NCBI RefSeq assembly: GCF_040869045.1
Contig: NC_090324.1
Coordinates: 195,484,028 to 195,548,027 of the forward strand
Length of the DNA: 64,000 bases
Direction: 5' to 3'
From: Eurosta solidaginis
Lineage: Eukaryota; Arthropoda; Insecta; Diptera; Tephritidae
Part shown: piece after piece, positions 1-13,370 of the stretch
Position numbering within the stretch: the stretch's first letter is position 1
Layout of the letters: each line of letters opens with the position of its first letter
Translations under genes and position numbers: made by a program
The notes under the pieces: generated by a model
Database searches by the model: none
Seen by the model: only the letters and a program-made list of their open reading frames with translations
Told to the model about the DNA's origin: nothing

Positions 1-1639
1 TAACTTTAACTTTAACTTTAACTTTAACTTTAACTTTAACTTTAACTTTAACTTTAACTTTAACTTTAACTTTAACTTTAACTTTAACTTTAACTTTAAC
101 TTTAACTTTAACCTTAACTTTAACTTTAACTTTATCTTTAACTTTAACTTTAACTTTATCTTTATCTTTAACTTTAACTTTAACTTTAACTTTAACTTTA
201 ACTTTAACTTTAACTTTATCTTTAACTTTAACTTTAACTTTAACTTTAACTTTAATTTTAACTTTAACTTTAACTTTAACTTTAACTTTAACTTTAACTT
301 TAACTTTAACTTTAACTTTCATTTTAAATTTAACTTTGACTTTAACTTTAGTTTTAACTTTAATTTTAACTTTAACTTTAACTTTAAATTTAACTTTAAC
401 TTTAACTTTAACTTTAACTTTAACTTTAACTTTAACTTTAACTTTAACTTTAACTTTAACTTTAACTTTAACTTTAACTTTAACTTTAACTTTAACTTTA
501 ACTTTAACCTTAACTTTAACTTTAACTTTAACTTTAACTTTAACTTTAACTTTAACTTTAACTTTAACTTTAACTTTAACTTTAACATTAACTTTAACTT
601 TAACTTTAACTTTAACTTTAACTCTAACTTTACCTTTAACTTTAACTTTAACTTTATCCTTAACTTTAACTTTAACTTTGACTTTAACTTTAACTTTAAC
701 TTTCATTTTAAATTTAACTTTAACTTTAACTTTATCTTTAACTTTTACTTTAACTTTAACTTTACCTTTAACTTTAACTTTAACTTTAATTTTAACTTTA
801 ACTTTAACTTTAATTTTAACTTTAACTTTAACTTTAACTTTAACCTTAACTTTAACTTTAACTTTATATTTAACTTTAACTTTAACTTTAACTTTAACTT
901 TAACTTTAACTTTATCTTTAACTTTAAATTTAACTTTAATTTTAACTTTAACTTTAACTTTAACTTTAACTTTAATTTTAACTTAAACTTAAACTTAAAC
1001 TTTAACTTTAATTTTAAATTTAACTTTGACTTTAACTTTAGCTTTAACTTTAACTTTAACTTTAAATTTAACTTTAACTTTAATTTTAACTTTAACTTTA
1101 ACCTTAACTTTAACTTTAACTTTAAATTTAACTTTAACTTTAACCTTAAAAGTAACTTTAACTTTAACTTTAATTTTAACTTTAACTTTAACTTTAAATT
1201 TTAACTTTAACTTTAACCTTAGCTTTAACTTTAACTTTGACTTTAACTTTAACTTTCATTTTAACTTTATTTTTAACTTTAACTTTAACTTTAACTTTAA
1301 CTTTACCTTTAACTTTAACTTTAACTTTTACTTTAACTTTAACTTTAACTTTAACTTTAACTTTAACTTTAACTTTAACTTTAACTTTAACTTTAACTTT
1401 AACTTTAACTTTCCCTTTAACTTTAACTTTAACTTTAACTTTCCCTTTAACTTTAACTTTCCCTTTAACTTTACCTTTAACTTTAGCTTTAACTTTAACT
1501 TTAACTTTAACTTTAACTTTAACTTTAACTTTAACTTTAACTTTAACTTTAACTTTAACTTTAACTTTAACTTTAACTTTAACTTTAAATTTATCTTTAA
1601 CTTTAACTTTAACTTCAACTTTAACTTTAACTTTAAATT

Positions 1640-2110
1640 TAACTTTAAATTTAACTATATTTTCAACTTTAACTTTAACTTCAACTTTAACTTTAACTTT
1701 AAATTTAACTATATTTTCAACTTTAACTTTAAATTTATCTTTAACTTTAACTTTAACTTCAACTTTAACTTTAAATTTAACTATATTTTCAACTTTAACT
1801 TTAACTTCAACTTTAACTTTCCCTTTAACTTTAACTTTAACTTTCCCTTTAACTTTAACTTTAACTTTCCCTTTAACTTTACCTTTAACTTTAGCTTTAA
1901 CTTTAACTTTAACTTTAACTTTAACTTTAACTTTAACTTTAACTTTAACTTTAACTTTAACTTTAAATTTATCTTTAACTTTAACTTTATCTTCAACTTT
2001 AACCTTAACTTTAAATTTAACTTTAAATTTAACTATATTTTCAACTTTAACTTTAACTTCAACTTTAACTTTAACTTTAAATTTAACTATATTTTCAACT
2101 TTAACTTTAA
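1640..2110 (+). repeat. local satellite sub-block marked by CTATATTTTCAAC
   Basis: The compound variant TATATT followed by TTCAAC occurs five times, starting near 1655, 1709, 1781, 2033 and 2087, usually after TTTAAA hexamers. I did not see this exact combination elsewhere in the window; a related CTATATTTTAAC occurs near 6692 and 6940. Hexamer phase is kept through the motif. It looks like a small private tandem expansion within the larger array. Confidence 0.75.
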
Positions 2111-3559
2111 CTTTAACATTAACCTTAACTTTAACTTTAACTTTAAATTTAACTTTAACTTTAACTTAAATTTTAACTTTAACTTTAACTTCAACTTTAA
2201 CTTTAATTTTAACCTTAACCTTAACTTTAACTTTAAATTTAAATTTAACTTTAACTTTAACTTTAACTTTAACCTTAACTTTAACTTTAACTTTAACTTT
2301 AACTTTAACTTTAACTTTAAATTTAATTTTAACTTTAACTTTGACTTTGACTTTAACTTTCATTTTAACTTTAACTTTATTTTTAACTTTAACTTTAACT
2401 TTAACTTTAACTTTAACTTTAACTTTAACTTTAACTTTAACTTTAACTTAACTTTAACTTTAATTTTACTTTAGCTTTATCTTTAACTTTAACTTTAACT
2501 TTAAATTTTAACTTTAACTTTAACCTAAACTTTTACTTTAACTTTGACTTTAACTTTAACTTTCATTTTAACTTTAACTTTATTTTTAACTTTAACTTCA
2601 ACTTTAACTTTAACTTTAATTTTATCTTTAACTTTAACTTTAATTTTAAATTTTAACTTTAACTTTAACCTTAACTTTAACCTTAACTTTAATTTTAACT
2701 TTGACTTTAACCTTAACTTTCATTTTAACTATAACTTTATTTTTAACTTTAAATTTAACTTTAACTTTAACTTTATCTTTAACTTTAACTTTAACTTTAA
2801 CTTTTACTTTAACTTTAACTTTAACTTTAACTTTAACTTTAACTTTAACTTTAACTTTAACTTTAACTTTAACTTTAACTTTAACTTTAACTTTAACTTT
2901 AACTTTAACCTTAACTTTAACTTTATCTTTAACTTTAACTTTAACTTTATCTTTATCTTTAACTTTAACTTTAACTTTAACTTTATCTTTAACTTTAACT
3001 TTAACTTTAACTTTAACTTTAACTTTAATTTTAACTTTAACTTTAACTTTAACTTTAACTTTAACTTTAACTTTAACTTAAACTTTAACTTTCATTTTAA
3101 ATTTAACTTTGACTTTAACTTTAGCTTTAACTTTAATTTTAACTTTAACTTTAACTTTAACTTTAACTTTAACTTTAACTTTAACTTTAACTTTAACTTT
3201 AACTTTAACTTTAACTTTAACTTTAACTTTAACTTTAACTTTAACTTTAACTTTAACTTTAACTTTAACTTTAACTTTAACTTTAACTTTAACTTTAACT
3301 TTAGCTTTAACTTTAACTTTAACTTTAACTTTAACTTTAACTTTAACTTTAACTTTAACTTTAACTTTAACTTTAACTTTAACTTTAACTTTAACTTTAA
3401 CTTTAACTTTAACTTTAACTTTAATTTTAACTTTAACTTTAACTTTAACTTTAACTTTAACTTTAACTTTAACTTTAACTTTAACTTTAACTTTAACTTT
3501 AACTTTAACTTTAACCTTAACTTTAACTTTAACTTTAATTTAACTTTAATTTTAACTTT

Positions 3560-6500
3560 AACTTTAAACTTAAATATAACTTTAACTTTAATTTTAACTT
3601 TAACTTTAACCTTAACTTTAAATTTTAACTTTAACTTTAACTTTAACTTTAACTTTAACTTTAACTTTAACTTTAACTTTAACTTTAATTTTAACTTTAA
3701 CTTTAACTTTAACTTTAACTTTAACCTTAACTTTAACTTTAACTTTAACTTTAACTTTAACTTTAAACTTAAATATAACTTTAACTTTAATTTTAACTTT
3801 AACTTTAATTTTAACTTTAACTTTAACCTTAACTTTAAATTTTAACTTTAACTTTAACTTTAACTTTAACTTTAACTTTGACTTTAACTTTAACTTTAAC
3901 TTTAACTTTAACTTTAACTTTAACTTTAACTTTAACTTTAACTTTAACTTTAACTTTATCTTTAACTTTAACTTTAACTTTAACTTAAACTTTAACTTTA
4001 ACTTTAACTTTAACTTTAACTTTAACCTTAACTTTAACTTTAACTTTATCTTTAACTTTAGCTTTAACTTTAACTTTAACTTTAACTCTACTTTAACTTT
4101 AACTTTAAATTTAACTTTAACTTTAACTTTAACTATAACTTTAACTTTAACTTTAACTTTAAATTTATCTTTAACTTTAACTTTAACTTCAACTTCAACT
4201 TCAACTTTAACTTTAACTTTAACTTTAACTATAACTTTAACTTTAACTTTAACTTTAACTTTAATTTTAACTTTAACTTTAACTTTAACTTTAACTTTAG
4301 CTTTAACTTTAACTTTAACTTTAACTTTAACTTTAACTTTAACTTTAACTTTAACTTTAACTTTAACTTTAACTTTAACTTTAAATTTAACTTTAACTTT
4401 AAATTTAACTTCATCTTCAACTTTACCTTTAACTTTAAATTTAACTTTAACTTTAACTTTAAATTTAACTTTAACTTTAACTTTAACTTTAACTTTAACT
4501 TTAGCTTTAACTTTAACTTTAACTTTAAATTTAACTTTAACTTTAAATTTAACTTTAACTTCTACTTTAACTTTAACTTTAGCTTTAACTTTAATTTTAA
4601 CTTTAAATTTAACTTTAACTTTAAATTTAACTTTAACTTCTACTTTAACTTTAACTTTAACTTTAAATTTAACGTTAACTTTAACTTTAACTATAACTTT
4701 AACTTTAACTTTAACTTTAAATTTATCTTTAACTTTAACTTTAACTTCAACTTCAACTTCAACTTTAACTTTAACTTTAACTATAACTATAACTTTAACT
4801 TTAAATTTAATTTTAACTTTAACTTTAACTTTAACTTTAACTTTAACTTTAACTTTAACTTTAACTTTAACTTTAACTTTAACTTTAACTTTAACTTTAA
4901 CTTCAACTTCAACTTTAACTTTAACTTTAAATTTATCTTTAACTTTAACTTTAACTTCAACTTCAACTTTAACTTTAAATTTAACTTTAACTTTAACTTT
5001 AACTTTAACTTTAACTTTAACTATAACTTTAACTTTAACTTTAAATTTAACTTTAACTTTAACTTGAATTTTAACTTTAACTTTAACTTTAACTTTAACT
5101 TTAACTTTAATTTTAACTTTAACTTTAACTTTAACTTTAACTTTAACTTTAACTTTAACTTTAACTTTAACTTTAACTTTAACTTTAATTTTAACTTCAA
5201 CTTTAACTTTAACTTTAATTTTAACTTTAACTTTAACTTTAACTTTAACTTTAACTTTAACTTTAACTTTAACTTTAACTTTAACTTTAACTTTAACTTT
5301 AACTTTAACTTCAACTTCAACTTTAACTTTAACTTTAAATTTATCTTTAACTTTAACTTTAACTTCAACTTCAACTTTAACTTTAACTTTAAATTTATCT
5401 TTAACTTTAACTTTAACTTTAACTTCAACTTTAACTTTAACTTTAACTTTAACTTTAACTTTAACTTTAACTATAACTTTAACTTTAACTTTAACTTTAA
5501 CTTTAACTTTAACTTTAACTTTAATTTTAACTTTAACTTTAACTTTAACTTTAATTTTAACTTTAACTTTAACTTTAATTTTAACTTTAACTTTAACTTT
5601 AACTTTAATTTTAACTTCAACTTTAACTTTAACTTTAATTTTAACTTTAACTTTAACTTTAACTTTAACCTTAACTTTAACTTTAACTTTAACTTTAACT
5701 TTAACTTTAACTTTAACTTTAACTTTAACTTTAACTTTAACTTTAACTTTAACTTTAACTTTAACTTTAACTTTAACTTTAACTTCAACTTCAACTTCAA
5801 CTTTAACTTTAACTTTAAATTTATCTTTAACTTTAACTTTAACTTCAACTTTAACTTTAACTTCAACTTCAACTTCAACTTTAACTTTAACTTTAACTTT
5901 AACTTTAACTTTAATTTTAACTATAACTTTAACTTTAACTTTAATTTTAACTTTAACTTTAACTTTAGCTTTAACTTCAACTTTAACTTTAACTTTAACT
6001 TTAACTTTAACTTTAACTTTAACTTTAACTTTAACTTTAACTTTAACTATAACTTTAACTTTAACTTTAACTTTAATTTTAACTTTAACTTTAACTTTAA
6101 CTTTAACTTTAACTTTCCCTTTAACTTTAACTTTATCTTTCCCTTTAACTTTACCTTTTACTTTAACTTTAGCTTTAACTTTAACTTTAACTTTAAATTT
6201 AACTTTAACTTTAACTTTAAATTTATCTTTAACTTTAACTTTAACTTCAACTTTAACTTTAACTTTAACTTTAACTATAACTTTAACTTTAACTTTAACT
6301 TTAACTTTAACTTTAACTTTAACTTTAACTTTAACTTTAACTTTAATTTTAACTTTAACTTTAACTTTAACTTTAACTTTAACTTTAACTTTAACTTCAA
6401 CTTCAACTTTAACTTTAACTTTAAATTTATCTTTAACTTTAACCTTAAATTTAACTTTAACCTTAACTTTAACTTTGACTTTAACTTTAACTTTCATTTT

Positions 6501-7290
6501 AACTTTAACTTTAATTTTAATTTTAACTTTAACTTTAACTTTAACTTTAACTTTAACTTTAACCTTAAATTTAACTTTAACTTTAACTTTAACTTTAACT
6601 TTAACTTTAACTTTAACTTTAACTTTAACTTTAACTTTAACTTTAACTTTAACTTTAACTTTACCTTTAACTTTAACTTAAACTTTAACTTTAACTATAT
6701 TTTAACTTTAACTTTAACTTTAGCTTTAACTTTAACTTTAACTTTAACTTTAACTTTAACTTTAACCTTAACTTTAACTTTAACTTTAACTTTAACTTTA
6801 ACTTTAAATTTAACTTTAACTTTAACTTTAAACTTAAATATAACTTTAACTTTAATTTTAACTTTAACTTTAACTTTAACCTTAACTTTAAATTTTAACT
6901 TTAACTTTACCTTTAACTTTAACTTAAACTTTAACTTTAACTATATTTTAACTTTAACTTTAACTTTAACTTTAACTTTAACTTTAACTTTAACTTTAAC
7001 TTTAACCTTAACTTTAACTTTAACTTTAACTTTAACTTTAACTTTAAATTTAACTTTAACTTTAACTTTAAACTTAAATATAACTTTAACTTTAATTTTA
7101 ACTTTAACTTTAACTTTAACCTTAACTTTAAATTTTAACTTTAACTTTAACTTTAACTTTAACTTTAACTTTAACTTTAACTTTAACTTTAACTTTAACT
7201 TTAACTTTAACTTTAACTTTAACTTTAACTTTAACTTTAACTTTAACTTTAACTTTAACTTTAACTTTAACGTTAACTTTAACTTTAACT
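3560..7290 (+). repeat. higher-order satellite block with marker, TCTAC and TTCATC variants
   Basis: This stretch holds four AAACTTAAATATAAC marker blocks (starts 3566, 3765, 6830, 7070). Between them, from about 4010 to 6480, lies a complex block with the 5-mer TCTAC near 4086, the TTCATCTTCAAC motif near 4410, paired TTCTAC variants near 4560 and 4640, clusters of TTCAAC, and TTTCCC variants near 6115-6150. The same order of variants recurs near 16.5, 26.7, 33.1, 36.2, 38.6, 42.7 and 56.7 kb, which makes this a higher-order repeat unit. No gene is seen. Confidence 0.8.
3566..3850 (+). repeat. first pair of AAACTTAAATATAAC marker blocks
   Basis: The compound variant TTTAAA, CTTAAA, TATAAC appears in phase, followed by TTTAAT, a few TTTAAC, CTTAAC and then TTTAAATTTTAAC, which contains one extra T and moves the hexamer register by one base. 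The marker starts at 3566, 3765, 6830, 7070, 14557, 16220, 23564, 25750, 26363, 27791, 28086, 28799, 29832, 30121, 30918, 31627, 35183, 35909, 38333, 41762, 42417 and 56256 (22 copies). In the first copy the extra-T ending is not complete; in nearly all others it is. It is the clearest signature of the higher-order unit. Confidence 0.85.
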
Positions 7291-7299
7291 TTAAATTTA

Positions 7300-10200
7300 A
7301 CTTTAACTTTAACCTTAAATTTAACTTTAACCTTAACTTTAACTTTGACTTTAACTTTAACTTTCATTTTAACTTTAACTTTAGCTTTAACTTTAACTTT
7401 AACTTTAACTTTAATTTTCCCTTTAACTTTAACTTTAACTTTACCTTTACCTTTAACTTTAACTTTGACTTTAACTTTAACTTTAACTTTAACTTTAACT
7501 TTAACTTTAACTTTAACTTTAACTTTAACTTTAACTTTAACTTTAACTTTAACTTTAACTATAAGTTTAACTTTAACTTTAACTTTAACTTTAATTTTCC
7601 CTTTAACTTTAACTTTAACTTTACCTTTACCTTTAACTTTAACTTTAACTTTAACTTTATCTTTCCCTTTAACTTTAACTTTAACTTTAAATTTAACTTT
7701 AACTTTAACTTTAACTTTAACTTTAACTTTAACTTTAACTTTAACTTTAACTTTAACTTTAACTTTAACTTTAACTTTAACTTTAACTTTAACTTTAACT
7801 TTAACTTTAACTATAACTTTAACTTTAACTTTAACTTTAACTTTAACTTTAACTTTAACTTTAACTTTAACTTTAACTTTAATTTTCCCTTTAACTTTAA
7901 CTTTAACTTTACCTTTAACTTTAACTTTAACTTTAAATTTAACTTTAACTTTAACTTTAACTTTAACTTTAAATTCAACTTCAACTTCAACTTTAACTTT
8001 AATTTTAACTTTAACTTTATCTTTATCTTTAACTTTAACTTTAACTTTAATTTTAACTTTAACTTTAACTTTAATTTTAAATTTAACTTTGACTTTAACT
8101 TTAGCTTTAACTTTAACTTTAACTTTAACTTTAACTTTAACTTTAACTTTATCTTTCCCTTTAACTTTAACTTTAACTTTAAATTTAACTTTAACTTTAA
8201 CTTTAACTTTAACTTTAACTTTAACTTTAACTATAACTTTAACTTTAACTTTAACTTTAACTTTAACTTTAACTTTAACTTTAACTTTAACTTTAACTTT
8301 AACTTTAACTTCAACTTCAACTTTAACTTTAATTTTAACTTTAACTTTATCTTTATCTTTAACTTTAACTTTAACTTTAACTTTAATTTTAACTATAACT
8401 TTAACTTTAACTTTAACTTTAACTATAACTTTAACTTTAACTTTAACTTTAACTTTAACTTTAACTTTAACTTTAACTTTAACTTCAACTTCAACTTCAA
8501 CTTTAACTTTAATTTTAACTTTAACTTTATCTTTATCTTTAACTTTAACTTTAACTTTAACTTTAATTTTAACTTTAACTTTAACTTTAATTTTAACTTT
8601 AACTTTATCTTTATCTTTATCTTTAACTTTAACTTTAACTTTAACTTTAATTTTAACTTTAACTTTAACTTTAACTATCTTTAACTTCAACTTCAACTTC
8701 AACTTTAACTTTAATTTTAACTTTAACTTTATCTTTAACTTTAACTTTAACTTTAAATTTAACTTTAACTTTAACTTTAACTTTAACTTTAACTTTAACT
8801 TTAACTTTAACTTTAACTTTAACTTTAACTTTAACTATAACACTAACTTTAACTTTAACTTTAACTTCAACTTCAACTTTAACTTTAATTTTAACTTTAA
8901 CTTTATCTTTATCTTTAACTTTAACTTTAACTTTAACTTTAACTTTAATTTTAACTTTAACTTTAACTTTAATTTTAAATTTAACTTTAACTATAACTTT
9001 AACTTTAACTTTAACTTTAACTTTAACTTTAATTTTCCCTTTAACTTTAACTTTAACTTTACCTTTACCTTTAACTTTAACTTTAACTTTAACTTTATCT
9101 TTCCCTTTAACTTTAACTTTAAATTTAACTTTAACTTTAACTTTAACTTTAACTTCAACTTCAACTTCAACTTTAACTTTAATTTTAACTTTAACTTTAT
9201 CTTTATCTTTAACTTTAACTTTAACTTTAACTTTAACTTTAACTTTAACTTTAACTTTAACTTTAACTTTAACTTTAACTTTAACTTTAACTTTAACTTT
9301 AACTATAACTTTAACTTTAACTTTAACTTTAATTTTCCCTTTAACTTTAACTTTAACTTTACCTTTACCTTTAACTTCAACTTTAACTTTAACTTTAACT
9401 TTATCTTTCCCTTTAACTTTAACTTTAACTTTAAATTTAACTTTAACTTTAACTTTAACTTTAACTTTAACTTTAACTTTAACTTTAACTTTAACTTTAA
9501 CTTTAACTTTAACTTTAACTTTAACTTTAACTTTAACTTTAACTATAACTTTAACTTTAACTTTAACTTTAACTTTAACGTTAACTTTAACTTTAACTTT
9601 AACTTTAACTTTAACTTTAACTTTAACTTTAACTTTAACTTTAACTTTAACTTTAACTTTAACGTTAACTTTAACTTTAAATTTAACTTTAACCTTAAAT
9701 TTAACTTTAACCTTAACTTTAACTTTGACTTTAACTTTAACTTTCATTTTAACTTTAACTTTATTTTTAATTTTAACTTTAACTTTAGCTTTAACTTTAA
9801 CTTTAACTTTAACTTTAATTTTCCCTTTAACTTTAACTTTAACTTTACCTTTAACTTTAACTTTGACTTTAACTTTGACTTTAACTTTAACATTAACTTT
9901 AACTTTAACTTTAACTTTAACTTTAACTTTAACTTTAACTTTAACTTTAACTTTAACTATAACTTTAACTTTAACTTTAACTTTAATTTTCCCTTTAACT
10001 TTAACTTTAACTTTACCTTTACCTTTAACTTTAACTTTAACTTTAACTTTATCTTTCCCTTTAACTTTAACTTTAACTTTAAATTTAACTTTAACTTTAA
10101 CTTTAACTTTAACTTTAACTTTAACTTTAACTTTAACTTTAACTTTAACTTTAACTTTAACTTTAACTTTAACTTTAACTTTAACTTTAACTTTAACTTT

Positions 10201-12200
10201 AACTTTAACTTTAACTTTAACTTTAACTTTAACTATAACTTTAAATTTAACTTTAACTTTAACTTTAACTTTAATTTTCCCTTTAACTTTAACTTTAACT
10301 TTACCTTTACCTTTAACTTTAACTTTAACTTTAAATTTAACTTTAACTTTAACTTTAACTTTAACTTTAACTTTAACTTTAACTTTAACTTTAACTTTAA
10401 CTTTAACTTTAACTTTAACTTTAACTTCAACTTCAACTTCAACTTTAACTTTAATTTTAACTTTATCTTTATCTTTAACTTTAACTTTAACTTTAATTTT
10501 AACTTTAACTTTAACTTTAATTTTAAATTTAACTTTGACTTTAACTTTAGCTTTAACTTTAACTTTAACTTTAACTTTAACTTTAACTTTATCTTTCCCT
10601 TTAACTTTAACTTTAACTTTAAATTTAACTTTAACTTTAACTTTAACTTTAACTTTAACTTTAACTTTAACTTTAACTTTAACTATAACTTTAACTTTAA
10701 CTTTAATTTTAACTTTAACTTTAACTTTAACTTCAACTTCAACTTCAACTTTAACTTTAATTTTAACTTTAACTTTATCTTTATCTTTAACTTTAACTTT
10801 AACTTTAACTTTAATTTTAACTATAACTTTAACTTTAACTTTAACTTTAACTTTAACTTTAACTATAACTTTAACTTTAACTTTAACTTTAACTTTAACT
10901 TTAACTTTAACTTTAACTTTAACTTTAACTTTAACTTTAACTTTAACTTTAACTTTAACTTCAACTTCAACTTCAACTTTAACTTTAATTTTAACTTTAA
11001 CTTTATCTTTATCTTTAACTTTAACTTTAACTTTAACTTTAATTTTAACTTTAACTTTAATTTTAACTTTAACTTTATCTTTATCTTTATCTTTAACTTT
11101 AACTTTAACTTTAACTTTAATTTTAACTTTAACTTTAACTTTAACTATAACTTTAACTTTAACTTTAACTTTAACTTTAACTTCAACTTCAACTTCAACT
11201 TTAACTTTAATTTTAACTTTAACTTTAACTTTATCTTTAACTTTAACTTTAACTTTAAATTTAACTTTAACTTTAACTTTAACTTTAACTTTAACTTTAA
11301 CTTTAACTTTAACTTTAACTTTAACTTTAACTATAACTTTAACTTTAACTTTAACTTTAACTTTAACTTTAACTTCAACTTCAACTTCAACTTTAACTTT
11401 AATTTTAACTTTAACTTTATCTTTATCTTTAACTTTAACTTTAACTTTAACTTTAATTTTAACTTTAACTTTAACTTTAATTTTAAATTTAACTTTAACT
11501 TTAACTTTAACTTTAACTTTAACTTTAACTTTAACTTTAACTTTAACTTTAACTTTAACTTTAACTTTAACTTTAACTTTAACTTTAACTTCAACTTCAA
11601 CTTCAACTTTAACTTTAATTTTAACTTTAACTTTATCTTTATCTTTAACTTTAACTTTAACTTTAACTTTAATTTTAACTTCAACTTTAACTTTAATTTT
11701 AAATTTAACTTTGACTTTAACTTTAGCTTTAACTTTAATTTTCCCTTTAACTTTAACTTTAACTTTAACTTTATCTTTCCCTTTAACTTTAACTTTAACT
11801 TTAAATTTAACTTTAACTTTAACTTTAACTTTAACTTTAACTTTAACTATAACTTTATCTTTATCTTTAACTTTAACTTTAACTTTAACTATAACTTTAA
11901 CTTTAACTTTAACTTTAACTTTAACTTTAACTTCAACTTCAACTTCAACTTTAACTTTAATTTTAACTTTAACTTTATCTTTATCTTTAACTTTAACTTT
12001 AACTTTAACTTTAATTTTAACTTTAACTTTAACTTTAATTTTAAATTTAACTTGGACTTTAACTTTAGCTTTAACTTTAATTTTCACTTTAACTTTAACT
12101 TTAACTTTATCTTTCCCTTTAACTTTAACTTTAACTTTAAATTTAACTTTAACTTTAACTTTAACTTTATTTTTAACTTTAACTTTAACTTTAAATTTAA
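7300..12200 (+). repeat. tandem duplication of an approximately 2.4-kb higher-order unit
   Basis: Rare landmarks recur at a near-constant offset. TTTGAC then TTTCAT occurs near 7345 and 9725. TTTAATTTTAACTATAAC occurs near 8380 and 10815. Three consecutive TTTATC hexamers occur near 8605 and 11080. TTTAAATTTAACTTTGAC occurs near 8076 and 10520. The offsets are about 2380 to 2475 bp, so two copies of a roughly 2.4-kb block lie head to tail. The small differences are multiples of the hexamer in plain TTTAAC runs between landmarks. No gene is seen. Confidence 0.8.
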
Positions 12201-13370
12201 CTTTAACTTTAACTTTAACTTTAACTTCAACTTCAACTTCAACTTTAACTTTAATTTTAACTTTAACTTTATCTTTATCTTTAACTTTAACTTTAACTTT
12301 AACTTTAATTTTAACTTTAACTTTAACTTTAATTTTAAATTTAACTTTAACTTTAACTTTAACTTTAACTTTAACTTTAACTTTAACTTTAACTTTAACT
12401 TTAACTTTAACTTTAACTTTAACTTTAACTTTAACTTCAACTTCAACTTCAACTTTAACTTTAATTTTAACTTTAACTTTATCTTTATCTTTAACTTTAA
12501 CTTTAACTTTAATTTTAACTTCAACTTTAACTTTAATTTTAAATTTAACTTTGACTTTAACTTTAGCTTTAACTTTAATTTTCCCTTTAACTTTAACTTT
12601 AACTTTATCTTTCCCTTTAACTTTAACTTTAACTTTAAATTTAACTTTAACTTTAACTTTAACTTTAACTATAACTTTATCTTTATCTTTAACTTTAACT
12701 TTAACTTTAACTATAACTTTAACTTTAACTTTAACTTTAACTTTAACTTTAACTTCAACTTCAACTTCAACTTTAACTTTAATTTTAACTTTAACTTTAT
12801 CTTTATCTTTAACTTTAACTTTAACTTTAACTTTAACTTTAATTTTAACTTTAACTTTAACTTTAATTTTAAATTTAACTTGGACTTTAACTTTAGCTTT
12901 AACTTTAATTTTCACTTTAACTTTAACTTTAACTTTAACTTTATCTTTCCCTTTAACTTTAACTTTAACTTTAAATTTAACTTTAACTTTAACTTTAACT
13001 TTATCTTTAACTTTAAATTTAACTTTAAATTTAACTTTAACTTTAACTTTAACTTTAACTTTAACTTTAACTTTAACTTTAACGTTAACTTTAACTTTAA
13101 CTTTAACTTTAACTTTAACTTTAACTTTAACTTTAACTTTAATTTTAACTTTAACTTTAACTTTATCTTTAACTTTAACTTTAACTTTAACTTTAAATTT
13201 AACTTTAACTTTAACTTTAACTTTAACTTTAACTTTAACTTTAACTTTAACGTTAACTTTAACTTTAACTTTAACTTTAACTTTAACTTTAACTTTAACT
13301 TTAACTTTAACTTTAACTTTAACTTTAACTTTAACTTTAACTTTAACTTTAACGTTAACTTCAACTTTAA
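11698..13370 (+). repeat. tandem duplication of an approximately 0.84-kb satellite unit
   Basis: The landmark TTTAAATTTAACTTTGAC starts near 11698 and again near 12538. A rarer form with TTGGAC, followed by TTTCAC, occurs near 12046 and again near 12878. Between landmarks both copies share the order of TTTCCC, TTTATC, TATAAC and triple TTCAAC variants, while plain TTTAAC counts differ by one or two units. This is a recent unequal-exchange product nested inside the larger array. Confidence 0.8.
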
